Assembly: GCA_963704825.1 (NCBI GenBank)
Contig: CAVPHV010000017.1
Coordinates: forward strand, 248,001 to 312,000
Direction of reading: 5' to 3'
DNA from: CAVPHV01 sp963704825
Lineage (GTDB): Bacteria > Actinomycetota > Acidimicrobiia > Spongiisociales > UBA5794
Length of the DNA: 64,000 bases
A program made the position numbers and the translations under genes. Of this stretch, positions 44,920 through 52,965 are shown in pieces. The notes below the pieces were generated by a model, which saw nothing but the letters and a program-made list of their open reading frames with translations, made no database searches and was not told the origin of the DNA. The first letter of the stretch is position 1; each line of letters begins with the position of its first letter.

Positions 44920-45000
44920 AGCTCGACCTCCCTCAGTTGCGGCCTGCCGGATGGGCACCGCTCGAGCGGTCCGGAGGACTTTTGTTTGTGGACGGACTAT

Positions 45001-45018
45001 CCGGTAGAAGATTATCGG
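45001..45018. promoter_or_regulatory. Possible MarR operator
   Basis: CCGGTA-N6-TATCGG is an imperfect inverted repeat (5 of 6 positions) that overlaps the -10 region of the subtilase promoter and lies about 100 bases before the MarR gene. MarR proteins usually bind 16-20-base palindromes between divergent genes. Evidence is weak. Confidence 0.3.
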
Positions 45019-45037
45019 CGGGCGGCTAATGTGTCAA
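45009..45037 (-). promoter_or_regulatory. Sigma-70-type promoter for the giant subtilase
   Basis: On the minus strand a perfect TTGACA (45037-45032) is followed by TAATCT with a 17-base spacer (45014-45009), or by GATAAT with a 15-base spacer. This gives a leader of about 80-90 bases before the subtilase ATG at 44919. Confidence 0.55.
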
Positions 45038-45117
45038 CGAGGTTTTGTTCGTGCCATCATGGGCTGCGATGTCCCGCACACAGCCTGAAGCTCGTCATTT
45101 TGGAGACGGTCGAGAAG

Positions 45118-45624
45118 ATGCATGATCACACTGATTCGGTCACGGAAGGATGGCGGCGACTCCACCCCGAGATAGACCTGGACGCGTTTGAGACAGGGGT
45201 GAGAATCCTCCGGATGGGGCGACTCATCGAGAAGGCCATGGAGTCGGCGGCGACCGAACGTGGTCTTGTCGTGAGCGGAGACTATGAGGTGCTCGCCGCC
45301 CTCCGGCGTGCCCACCCCGAACCACTGCAGCCGGCGGCGCTGGCGGAACGGACGATGATCACGACGTCCGGAACCACGGGTCGGCTGGACCGGCTCGAGA
45401 GCGGAGGATTGATCGAACGCCGCAACAACCCGACGGATCGTAGAGCCACCGACATCTACATCACACCACGAGGTTGTCAGGCTGCCGACGAGGTCTTCAA
45501 GGAGTTCGTCGGCGTGGTAACCGACATGATGAGCTCGCTGCAACCGGTCCAGGTAGACGAGTTGTCTGAGCTCTTGCGTCTTCCCCTGGCCAATCTCGGT
45601 GACACTCTCCCTTCAGGCGCGTGA
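45118..45624 (+). CDS. MarR-family transcriptional regulator
   Basis: A 168-residue winged-helix regulator. Helices at the N-terminus (VRILRMGRLIEKAMESAATERG) form the dimer region. The DNA-binding part reads YEVLAALRRAHPEPLQPAALAERTMIT with the recognition helix TSGTTGRLDRLE and the wing LIERRNNPTDRRATDIYITPRG, all MarR hallmarks. It is divergent from the giant subtilase and likely regulates it and itself, perhaps in response to a small phenolic ligand. The ATG at 45118 is used; a TTG 18 bases upstream is a possible alternative. Confidence 0.9.
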   Translation: MHDHTDSVTEGWRRLHPEIDLDAFETGVRILRMGRLIEKAMESAATERGLVVSGDYEVLAALRRAHPEPLQPAALAERTMITTSGTTGRLDRLESGGLIERRNNPTDRRATDIYITPRGCQAADEVFKEFVGVVTDMMSSLQPVQVDELSELLRLPLANLGDTLPSGA

Positions 45625-45643
45625 TCGCAGTCGGAACTGCGCC

Positions 45644-45976
45644 TCAGTGAAGCCAGGCGGCGGCATTCGACAGAACCGATGTGCCCCGCTCCTTGGTGGC
45701 GGCCGTCGGCACGATCCGGTCGCCTCGTCCCCCATCGAAGTCACGATCGTCTCGCCGGCGAACACCGCCCCGGAGAAGCGCACACACTCGGATCACACCG
45801 AAGCTGGGCAGCACCTTGAGATTGCGGTCGTAGGTGTACTCGAGTTTGGCCGGATCGGTCGCCTTGTCGATACCGGCGCCAATCCCGAGGTGGTAGAGGA
45901 TCACGTCGTCGGCGTCCCAGGACGCATGAGCCGCGGGCGCGGTGGCGTTGAGGGCAAGCGCCGGGTCGATCGGCAT
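45644..45976 (-). pseudogene. Decayed MaoC-type enoyl-CoA hydratase gene
   Basis: The open frame encodes 110 residues. The first 61 match the start of the MaoC-type (HSD17B4-like) hydratase family: MPIDPALALNATAP, DVILYHLGIGAG, LEYTYDRNLKVLPSFGVI. The rest of a normal protein of roughly 280 residues is missing. Just after that point another frame reads VRFSGAVFAGETIVTSM, a C-terminal hydratase motif, and the main frame later regains ATKERGTSVLSNAAAWL, the family's C-terminal end. This means a large internal deletion plus a frameshift. It lies next to an acyl-CoA dehydrogenase, fitting an old fatty-acid degradation locus. The protein cannot be a working hydratase. Confidence 0.75.
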
Positions 45977-46088
45977 ATGGCCTCCTTCTGATCGCGCTTC
46001 TGATCCCAGTGAGCAAGTCCTGTGTAGCCAGCAGGATGGGTCGACCGGTCGGGCCGCTACCGTGCTCGAAGCGACTCAGGAGGGTTCG

Positions 46089-47231
46089 ATGCTGGCACGC
46101 ACCATCTTCGGCGAGGAGCACAACCTCTATCGGCAGGCCGCCCGCGAGTTCTTCGCCAACGAGGTTGTTCCCTTTCACGAGGAGTGGGAGAAGGACGGCG
46201 TCGTGCCCCGCGAGCTGTGGGAGAAGGCGGGTGCCCAGGGGCACCTGTGTCATGCCGTACCTGAGGAGTACGGCGGCGCCGGCGTCGCCGATTTCCGCTT
46301 CCCGGCGATCCTGACCGAAGAACAGGCAGAGGTGATCGCCGATGGGCCCGGCTTTGGGGTCCACAGCGACATCGTGGTGCCGTACCTCAGCGCGCTGGGG
46401 ACCGAGGAGCAGAAGCAGCGTTGGCTGCCCGGAATGGTGGCCGGGACCACGATCGGTGCCATTGCGATGACCGAGCCGGGCACCGGCAGCGACCTCTCCG
46501 GGATCAGAACCAAGGCCGTGCTCGACGGTGACCACTACGTCCTCAACGGGGCCAAGACCTTCATCACCAACGGGCAACTCGCCGACCTCGTGATCGTGGT
46601 CGCCCGCACTTCGGATGATCCGCACCGGGGACTCTCACTGCTGGTGGTCGAGCGCGGGATGGAAGGTTTCGAGCGGGGCCGCAACCTCGACAAACTCGGG
46701 ATGAAAGCCCAGGACACCTCGGAGTTGTTCTTCGACGACGTGCGGGTGCCGGCCGACAACCTGCTCGGCGATGAGGGGGCGGCCTTCTTCTATCTCGTCA
46801 CGAACCTGCCCCAGGAACGGCTCGTGATCGCGGTTGGGGCGGTTGCAGGAGCCCGCAAGGCACTCGAGGTGACGATGGGGTACGTCAAGGAGCGCACCGC
46901 CTTCGGTCGTCCGATCGGGCGATTCCAGAACAGCCGATTCGCCATCGCCGAGATGGCCACCCAGATCCAGATCGCGCAGGTGTTCGTTGACCGCTGCATC
47001 ATGGAACTCAACGCCGGAAGCCTCACCGCCGACGTGGCGGCGATGGCAAAGTGGTGGACGACCGAGATGCAGGTGGAGGTCGTCGACCGCTGCCTGCAAC
47101 TCCACGGCGGCTACGGCTACATGAGTGAGTACCCGATCTCCAAGATGTACGCAGACGGTCGGGTGCAGACCATCTACGGCGGGACCACCGAGATCATGAA
47201 GGAACTCATCGGCCGCTCGATGGGCTTCTAG
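46089..47231 (+). CDS. Acyl-CoA dehydrogenase
   Basis: A 380-residue flavoprotein that introduces the 2,3-double bond in acyl-CoA. N-terminal helices begin GEEHNLYRQAAREFFANEV; the FAD/substrate motif AMTEPGTGSDLSGI, KTFITNGQ, KLGMKAQDTSEL, ERTAFGRPIGRFQ, LQLHGGYGYM and the catalytic Glu368 in YGGTTEIMKEL are all intact. The position of the Glu matches medium/short/long-chain enzymes rather than isovaleryl types. AGGAGGG is 5 bases before the ATG. A decayed hydratase gene sits next to it on the other strand. Confidence 0.95.
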   Translation: MLARTIFGEEHNLYRQAAREFFANEVVPFHEEWEKDGVVPRELWEKAGAQGHLCHAVPEEYGGAGVADFRFPAILTEEQAEVIADGPGFGVHSDIVVPYLSALGTEEQKQRWLPGMVAGTTIGAIAMTEPGTGSDLSGIRTKAVLDGDHYVLNGAKTFITNGQLADLVIVVARTSDDPHRGLSLLVVERGMEGFERGRNLDKLGMKAQDTSELFFDDVRVPADNLLGDEGAAFFYLVTNLPQERLVIAVGAVAGARKALEVTMGYVKERTAFGRPIGRFQNSRFAIAEMATQIQIAQVFVDRCIMELNAGSLTADVAAMAKWWTTEMQVEVVDRCLQLHGGYGYMSEYPISKMYADGRVQTIYGGTTEIMKELIGRSMGF

Positions 47232-47322
47232 CGCCCCAAACCCTGCCATCCGGCACTGTCGCCTGGATGGGAGAGATCCCACGATGGGAAGCAATCGCCC
47301 ATTCCCGAAGAGAGGAGTCGGA

Positions 47323-47529
47323 ATGGAGAGCGTGTACAAGGTCATCGAGATCGTCGGAACCAGCGAGGAGTCTTGGGAGAAGGCCGCCGCGGCCGCAGTG
47401 AAGAAGGCTGCCGTCTCGGTGCGCGATCTGCGGATCGCCGAGGTCAGCGCCCTCGACTTGCACCTCAACGACGAGGGCATCGCCCTCTACCGCACCAAGC
47501 TGAAGGTCTCCTTCAAGTACGAGGATTAG
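47323..47529 (+). CDS. Dodecin-family protein lacking flavin-binding residues
   Basis: A 68-residue protein with the dodecin strand-helix-strand-strand fold: VYKVIEIVGTSEESW, the helix KAAAAAVKKAAVSV and LYRTKLKVSFKYE. Dodecins assemble into hollow 12-mers. The Trp that stacks on flavin (in the usual DWFEV) is replaced by Ile38 (RIAEV), and the Gln that contacts flavin (HFQVT) by Arg57 (LYRTK). It therefore probably does not bind riboflavin like archaeal or mycobacterial dodecins. AGAGGAG is 5 bases before the ATG at 47323. An upstream in-frame ATG at 47284 is less likely, as no dodecin starts there. Confidence 0.85.
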   Translation: MESVYKVIEIVGTSEESWEKAAAAAVKKAAVSVRDLRIAEVSALDLHLNDEGIALYRTKLKVSFKYED

Positions 47530-47591
47530 CGAACCGGACCGCGCCGCTCGCGTCGCGTCGCGGCGTCGCACCCTCAGGGACTCTCGACCGT

Positions 47592-47606
47592 AGCGGCAGC
47601 GCCGCT
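47592..47606 (+). terminator. Short hairpin after the dodecin gene
   Basis: AGCGGC pairs with GCCGCT across a 3-base loop, 62 bases after the dodecin stop. Short and without a T-run, so only a possible terminator. Confidence 0.35.
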
Positions 47607-47667
47607 TGGCCCTGGCAAGTGATCCCTCATTCCCTACGGTGGGAGTCACGAGGCCAAGGAGTCCGCG

Positions 47668-48057
47668 ATGCCATTCACCGAAGAAGAGCGCCAGTACGTC
47701 AGGAGCCAACCGATTGGCCGGATTGCTACGGTCTCTGCGAAGGGCGAACCGGACGTCGCCCCGGTTTCGTTCCGGGTCCACGACGGTTTGATCTGCATCG
47801 GCGGCCTCGATAACGAAGCGACCATCAAGTACCGCAATGTGATGGCGACGGGTCGGGCGGCCTTTGTGGTGGACGATCTGGCCGATTCGGATCATTGGGA
47901 ACCGCGCGGCCTCAAGGTCCGGGGAAGTGCCGACATCATCACCGGCCCCGGTGGCGCCCCGGAGATCCGCATCCACCCTGAAGTGGTGTGGAGTTGGGGT
48001 TTGAATCACGGCGCTGAGACGTACTTCGCCGACGCGGTGGAAAAGCGCAAGGTCTGA
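47668..48057 (+). CDS. PPOX-class (F420-type) flavin/deazaflavin protein
   Basis: A 129-residue split beta-barrel protein. The pattern IGRIATVSAKGEPDVAPVSFRVHDGLICIGG, then KYRNVMATGRAAFVVDDL and RGLKVRGSADIITG, matches the PPOX-class F420-dependent group. Such enzymes reduce or oxidise small molecules with F420 or FMN in the cytoplasm. The C-terminal WSWGLNHG is also seen in that group. The substrate is unknown. Confidence 0.88.
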   Translation: MPFTEEERQYVRSQPIGRIATVSAKGEPDVAPVSFRVHDGLICIGGLDNEATIKYRNVMATGRAAFVVDDLADSDHWEPRGLKVRGSADIITGPGGAPEIRIHPEVVWSWGLNHGAETYFADAVEKRKV

Positions 48058-48108
48058 GGCTTCAACTCGTCCCCGAAGGTCACAACCGTCGAGCAGTGAT
48101 CGAGACCT

Positions 48109-48795
48109 TCAGCAGACCCCGCCGTCGACGTCGCAGACCAGTCCGGCAGCCGCATCGCCGTATCGGCCTGCCAGCCACCCCGTGAGCGTCGGCTCGAGCC
48201 GTTCGTAGGGCAGGAAGCCTCGGGTGGCGACGGAGAACTGTTCGCCATCACGCACCACCAGCGTGGGGAAGCCGGTTGCGCTCATCGTGCGGGCGTATTC
48301 GAAGTCGGCCCAGGTTTCCTGTTTGATCTCCTCGGATCCGAGCAACTCCAGGAAGCGCTCGGCGTCCACATCGAAGCCTTCGAGCATCGCCGGATACACC
48401 GCGTGATCGGTGATGTCGACCCGCTCGGCATAGAAGGCGCGTTGCAGTCGGGCAAAGAAGGGGAGCGTTGCCTTCTCGTTGAGATTGCGCATGGTGACCA
48501 CGGCGGAGCAAGGCAGTTCGGTGTTGTAGACCCAACCGTCTCGGTCGAGGCCCCCGGTGTCGAAGCGTTGCCCCGACGCTTCCTCGACCTGTTCCCAATG
48601 ATGGGCGAGGAACCCGCGCAGGTCATCGTCGAGCGGTTCGGCCGACGGTCCGGGACGGAGGCCACCGACAACGGTCCGCAGCGGGATCGTGTAGCGGGCG
48701 TCGAGCTGGTCGAGGACGGGGGCGAAACCCCAGCACCACGAGCACATCGGGTCGCCGACGTAGATGAGTTCGAGATCTGGTGCCGGTGTGGTCAT
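48109..48795 (-). CDS. DsbA-like (FrnE-type) thiol oxidoreductase
   Basis: A 228-residue thioredoxin-fold protein with CSWC (Cys18, Cys21) at LIYVGDPMCSWCWGF, an inserted helical domain, and the cis-Pro loop ATGFPTLVV. No signal peptide, so it works in the cytoplasm; the GDPMCSWCWG signature and length fit the FrnE/DSBA-like group that includes predicted protein-disulfide isomerases. It may handle disulfides during oxidative stress. It is convergent with the PPOX gene. Confidence 0.9.
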   Translation of the reverse strand: MTTPAPDLELIYVGDPMCSWCWGFAPVLDQLDARYTIPLRTVVGGLRPGPSAEPLDDDLRGFLAHHWEQVEEASGQRFDTGGLDRDGWVYNTELPCSAVVTMRNLNEKATLPFFARLQRAFYAERVDITDHAVYPAMLEGFDVDAERFLELLGSEEIKQETWADFEYARTMSATGFPTLVVRDGEQFSVATRGFLPYERLEPTLTGWLAGRYGDAAAGLVCDVDGGVC

Positions 48796-48942
48796 GTGAG
48801 GAGTGTACGTTGGCTGGGTGCCCAATCGGAGTGGTTGCCCATGGTGGTGGCCGTCGTTCCGAGCCGCGGGATCCTCGGTTGTGACCCACCTCGACAGATA
48901 TGACTGTGGCCCCCCGGCGGCAGGGCCGATAGGAAATACGCC

Positions 48943-51144
48943 ATGGACGTGATAACGGCTGCGCCGCCTGAGAGCGCCCCTCAGACCAATATGACCCGGC
49001 CGGCGCAGCGCGCCATGTTGGCGATGTACACAACCACGATCTTCCTCACGTCCGGTCTGCTCTTCCTGGTACAGCCGATGGTCGGCAAGATCCTTCTCCC
49101 CCGGCTCGGCGGGTCCCCGGCGGTGTGGAACACGGCGATGGTGTTCTTCCAACTGACCCTCCTCGTCGGCTACGCGTGGGCACACGTGTCACTCTCGTTG
49201 CTGCGAATCCGTCCTCACGTCATCGTGACAATGGGGCTGTTCGGGCTGACACTTCTCACCCTTCCCGTCGCTCTCCCTCAGGACTGGGTTCCCACGTCGT
49301 CGCCGGCGCTGTGGGTGCTCTTTGCGCTCCTGGTCCTCGTCGGTGGCCCCTTCCTCGTGCTGGCGTCGATGTCACCGACACTGCAGCGCTGGCTCTCGCT
49401 GAGTCGCCATCCCCACGGTTCCGACCCCTACTTCCTCTATGCCGCCAGCAACGCCGGAAGCCTGTTGGGGTTGCTCGCCTATCCGTTGCTCATCGAACCG
49501 GCGCTGACCACAGCCGACCAGACCGTGATGTGGTCTTGGATGTATGCAGGAGCGGCCGTGGCAGTGGCGATCTGCGGGGTCGCCGCGATCCGGTTCCGCC
49601 GGCCACCGCAACGCGATGTCGCTACGGAGGTACCCGGAGACAACGGGGGTTTCCGGTGGCGATGGATCGGTCTTGCTGCCGTTCCGGCGGCCCTGCTGCT
49701 GGCCGTCACCCACCACATCACCACGGACGTTGCCGCGGTTCCGCTGCTCTGGGTGATTCCCCTCGCGATCTATCTCGTCACCTTCATCATTGCGTTTGGC
49801 CCGAATCCCCCGTGGCTGCAACGAGGGTCGGCGATGGCACTCAAGCTGTTGGTCGCACCGCTGGCGCTCACGTTCATCGTCGGCGTGCCGCTCGGCATCG
49901 GTCTTGTCGTCAATCTCGGCGTCTTCACGGCGGCAGCGATGTTGATGCACAGCCTGCTTGCGGACTCGCGTCCCGCCGCGGCCGACCTGACCCGCTACTA
50001 CCTAGCCGTCTCAGTGGGAGGTGCGATCGGCGGCACGTTGACAGCCCTGGTCGCGCCGACCCTCTTCCCCGTGGTGCTCGAATACCCGGTCGCCGTCGCT
50101 CTGGCCCTGGCCTACATCCCAGTAGCCGTAGCCGGTTTCGGCGGCTCGGCCCGCAGCCGGATCATCGCCCTGGCCGTCTCGGTGATCGGACTTGTCGCCG
50201 TCGTCGCCCTCCTCGGAGACGTCGACGACGACGCCCTCATCGGCATCGTCGTCGGGACCATCCTCATTGCCGTCTACGTCGTCTCCGGCGGCCCCCGGCA
50301 GTATGCGGTCGCAGTCGGCATCGTTCTGGTCGGGTTGACCTTGCTTCCGTTGCGCAGCGCCGTCGTAGCCGACAGGAGCTTCTTCGGCGTCGTCCGAGCC
50401 GAGCGCACCGCAGACCAGACCACGCTGTGGAGCGGCTCCACGGTCCATGGGATCCAACTCAACGACCCCGCATACGCTGGAATCCCGACGTCGTACTACC
50501 ACCCATCGGGGCCCCTCGGGGACGTGATGGCCGCGCCGCTCGCCACCTCGCGCCAGATCGCAGTCATCGGCCTCGGGGCGGCGACCATCGTGGCGTACGG
50601 CCACCCGGGGGACCACTTCACGTTCTACGAGATCGATCCGACCATGGCTCGTATTGCCAGGGATCCGGAGTTGTTCACCTTCATCGCCGACACCGCGGCT
50701 GCGGTCGACATTGCCATCGGTGACGGCCGGCTACTCCTCGAACAAGACGAGAACCGCTACGACATGGTCATCGTCGACGCCTTCTCGTCCGATGCGATCC
50801 CGGCACACCTCATCACGGCAGAGGCGATGGCACTCTACGTCGAGCACCTCGCTCCTGGTGGGGTGGTGGCGTATCACGTGAGTAACCGCCACCTCGACCT
50901 GACGCCGATCGTTGCCCGGCAAGCGGATGCCCTGGGATTTGCCTCTCTCGTCCGATTCGACCGCAACGTCAGCGCAGCTGAGAGCGCCCAGGGCAAGGAG
51001 GCATCGACGTGGATTGTCGTTGCGCCTTCCGAGGAGTCGCTGGGCGCGGTAGCGAGCCATGCCGAGTGGGTGGGCTCTCCGTTTGGGGAGAGCACCCCGC
51101 TGTGGACGGACTCATTCTCGAACGTGATCTCGGCGCTCCGCTGA
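48943..51144 (+). CDS. Membrane-fused spermidine-synthase-like protein
   Basis: A 733-residue protein with an N-terminal polytopic membrane part (about residues 28-470, roughly 12-14 helices, for example TTTIFLTSGLLFLVQPMVGK and MHSLLADSRP) and a C-terminal Rossmann domain (about 480-733). That domain shows spermidine-synthase motifs: IGLGAATIVAYG, FYEIDPTMARIA, GDGRLLLEQ and YDMVIVDAFSSDAIPAHLIT. True spermidine synthases carry a proton-abstracting Asp in a similar place, but membrane-fused members are only weakly characterised. TAGGAAA is 7 bases before the ATG. No SpeA, SpeB or AdoMetDC gene is near. Confidence 0.87.
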   Translation: MDVITAAPPESAPQTNMTRPAQRAMLAMYTTTIFLTSGLLFLVQPMVGKILLPRLGGSPAVWNTAMVFFQLTLLVGYAWAHVSLSLLRIRPHVIVTMGLFGLTLLTLPVALPQDWVPTSSPALWVLFALLVLVGGPFLVLASMSPTLQRWLSLSRHPHGSDPYFLYAASNAGSLLGLLAYPLLIEPALTTADQTVMWSWMYAGAAVAVAICGVAAIRFRRPPQRDVATEVPGDNGGFRWRWIGLAAVPAALLLAVTHHITTDVAAVPLLWVIPLAIYLVTFIIAFGPNPPWLQRGSAMALKLLVAPLALTFIVGVPLGIGLVVNLGVFTAAAMLMHSLLADSRPAAADLTRYYLAVSVGGAIGGTLTALVAPTLFPVVLEYPVAVALALAYIPVAVAGFGGSARSRIIALAVSVIGLVAVVALLGDVDDDALIGIVVGTILIAVYVVSGGPRQYAVAVGIVLVGLTLLPLRSAVVADRSFFGVVRAERTADQTTLWSGSTVHGIQLNDPAYAGIPTSYYHPSGPLGDVMAAPLATSRQIAVIGLGAATIVAYGHPGDHFTFYEIDPTMARIARDPELFTFIADTAAAVDIAIGDGRLLLEQDENRYDMVIVDAFSSDAIPAHLITAEAMALYVEHLAPGGVVAYHVSNRHLDLTPIVARQADALGFASLVRFDRNVSAAESAQGKEASTWIVVAPSEESLGAVASHAEWVGSPFGESTPLWTDSFSNVISALR

Positions 51145-51169
51145 GGGCGCGGCAGTCCCGCGGTCTCGT

Positions 51170-51667
51170 CTACGTCAGTTCGTAGCGGTAGCCGAGCAGT
51201 CTGACATCAGGCTCCGGGGTCCAGTCGAGGCGGCGGTCCCGCTCAAAGCCCATCGTCTCGTACATCTGCTGTGCTTGGGTCATCCACCGCGTGGTGTGGA
51301 GATAGACCGTGGTCCTGCCCGCGGCCCTGGCATGGCGGAGGCACTCTTCGGTCAACGCTCGGCCCAGACCCGCCCTGCGGCGTTCTGGGTCGACGCCAAG
51401 CATTCTGATGCCCGCACCTTCCGGGTCGTCGAACTCGGCCGCAGCCACCGTCGGTGACGGCACATACGTAACGGTGCCGATCACTTCACCGGCGTCGATT
51501 GCCACCAGCACCACACAGTCCTCGGCCCTGGCCCGCACGCTCGATAGTTCGGCAATCAGTTCCTCACTCATGGGCATCCCGGGAATGGCGGCGTAGCTGC
51601 GCACGAGCAGATGGCCGATGGCGGGGTACTCGTCGGGGAGGGCAAGTCGGATCGGCGGTGGTGGCAC
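51170..51667 (-). CDS. GNAT acetyltransferase
   Basis: A 165-residue single GNAT domain with the acetyl-CoA-binding VDPERRRAGLGRALTEECL and the C-terminal AQQMYETMGFER. Small-molecule N-acetylation is likely; target unknown. I use GTG 51667; a TTG at 51703 would lengthen the protein by 12 residues and overlap the upstream gene's stop. It follows the Thr/Pro-rich surface protein gene closely and may be part of that transcript. Confidence 0.87.
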   Translation of the reverse strand: MPPPPIRLALPDEYPAIGHLLVRSYAAIPGMPMSEELIAELSSVRARAEDCVVLVAIDAGEVIGTVTYVPSPTVAAAEFDDPEGAGIRMLGVDPERRRAGLGRALTEECLRHARAAGRTTVYLHTTRWMTQAQQMYETMGFERDRRLDWTPEPDVRLLGYRYELT

Positions 51668-51699
51668 GCCACCAGTGTGCCACGGAGACGCGGCAGCGC

Positions 51700-52965
51700 T
51701 CAAGCCTCGAGATCGATGCCTCGCCGGCGGCGGGGACCCAGGCCCATGATCATCAGCGCCGCAGTGAGCAGGCTGAGCATTGCGGCCGGAAGCAGGTTGA
51801 GCCCCAGTTGCTCGACGATGCTGCGGAACGCCACCGCGAGCCCCACCATCACCGGCACCTCCCGGGGAGGTTCGGCGCCCGGAGTCCGGAAGGCCACCGC
51901 AAGAGCGGGATCGATCGGTTGTGGCAGGGCAACGATCAGCGGTTCGTCGTCTTGTTGCGCCGGTGTCTCAACGGGGGGTGGTGGCGGAGTACCGTCACCG
52001 GGCGATGGCGGCGGCACCGGCAGTCCTGGGTCGGGGGCAGCCGTGGTTGTTGTCCCTGGCGGCGCGGTGGTCGGCGGCGGCTGTGTTGTGCCGGTCGTCG
52101 GTGGTGCAGCCGTGGTTGTGGTCGTGTCCCCAGGCGCCAGAGTGCTCGTGGTGGTTGACGTCGGCGGCATCGTGGTGGTCGTCGTCGTGGTCGTCGTCGT
52201 GGTGGTCGGGAAGGGCGGCCGAGTGGTGGTTGTGGTGGTCGTCGTCGTGGTGGTCGGGAAGGGCGGCCGAGTGGTGGTTGTGGTGGTAGTCGATGGTTGA
52301 GCGGTGGTGGTTGTCGGTGGTTGGGTCGTGGTGGTGGGTTCGATGGTCTCGCCGAGGGTGACGACCAAGCGGCTGTCGTACGCAGCCGTGTCGTAGGCGA
52401 GCCACATGTCGTCGCTCGACGCATTGCTCACGATGACCTTGACCCCGATACGCTCGTTGGAAGCGACGGCACGGCTCACCGTCCCGAACGAGAACACTTG
52501 TTCCCGCCAAGCGCCGTCACTCCACGGATCCATGTCGTGTTGTCTCGTGGCGATGAGCTCACAGCTATTGCCGCCGCCGTTGCAGACCATCAGGTAGGCA
52601 GTGATCGAACCCCTTATCGGTTTGAGTTCGCGGACGGCGCTCCACAAGTAAAGGTGGGCGTCACCGTTGAGGTCGTATCCGCCCTTTGTCGAATACCACG
52701 CCTGATACTTGTCCCAGCCGAACTCGTTGAAGCCCGAACCACCTCTGCTGATGGTGAGACCCGGATCGGAGTTGCGGTTGCTGTCGTAGTTTGGGAGCGG
52801 CCGGGACGGCGGCGGATCTGCGCCGAGGTCGGCCCACGAAACCCCGTTACCAAGAAGATAGAGAGCGAGGGTGTCCGTGGCGCTGACTTCCGGGACCACA
52901 ACTGTAGAAAACAGGACCGATATCAGCAGTAACCACCCGCCAACGGCTACCAGCGCACGCTTCAT
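51700..52965 (-). CDS. Secreted Thr/Pro-rich stalk protein with C-terminal anchor
   Basis: A 421-residue surface protein of unknown function. A signal peptide (1-29) precedes a globular head (about 30-205) with YQAWYSTKGGYDLNGDAHLYLW and two Cys (CNGGGNSC) that may be disulfide-bonded. Then comes a Thr/Pro stalk (about 210-330) containing the repeated RPPFP-(T)11 units, a Pro/acid region and a C-terminal helix (LLPAAMLSLLTAALMIMGLG) with a basic tail, RRRRG. That fits a membrane- or wall-tethered display protein with an O-glycosylated stalk. Its ATG overlaps the stop of the histidine kinase (TGATG), so the kinase and the surface protein are made together. Confidence 0.82.
   Translation of the reverse strand: MKRALVAVGGWLLLISVLFSTVVVPEVSATDTLALYLLGNGVSWADLGADPPPSRPLPNYDSNRNSDPGLTISRGGSGFNEFGWDKYQAWYSTKGGYDLNGDAHLYLWSAVRELKPIRGSITAYLMVCNGGGNSCELIATRQHDMDPWSDGAWREQVFSFGTVSRAVASNERIGVKVIVSNASSDDMWLAYDTAAYDSRLVVTLGETIEPTTTTQPPTTTTAQPSTTTTTTTRPPFPTTTTTTTTTTTRPPFPTTTTTTTTTTTTMPPTSTTTSTLAPGDTTTTTAAPPTTGTTQPPPTTAPPGTTTTAAPDPGLPVPPPSPGDGTPPPPPVETPAQQDDEPLIVALPQPIDPALAVAFRTPGAEPPREVPVMVGLAVAFRSIVEQLGLNLLPAAMLSLLTAALMIMGLGPRRRRGIDLEA
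52199..52290. repeat. Tandem 48-bp repeat coding the Thr stalk
   Basis: Two copies of a 48-bp unit (39 identical bases at 52201-52239 and 52249-52287) encode RPPFP followed by 11 Thr. GTC/GTG triplet runs flank them. Copy number could change by slippage, altering stalk length. Confidence 0.8.

Noticed and set aside
46081..46095. A GGTTCGA motif resembling a tRNA T-arm
   Set aside because: It is the ribosome binding site and start of the acyl-CoA dehydrogenase gene; no cloverleaf can be drawn around it.
52149..52290. Regular repeats that might be a CRISPR array
   Set aside because: The repeats lie inside a coding gene, the spacers are not unique and the units encode Thr/Pro stalk residues.
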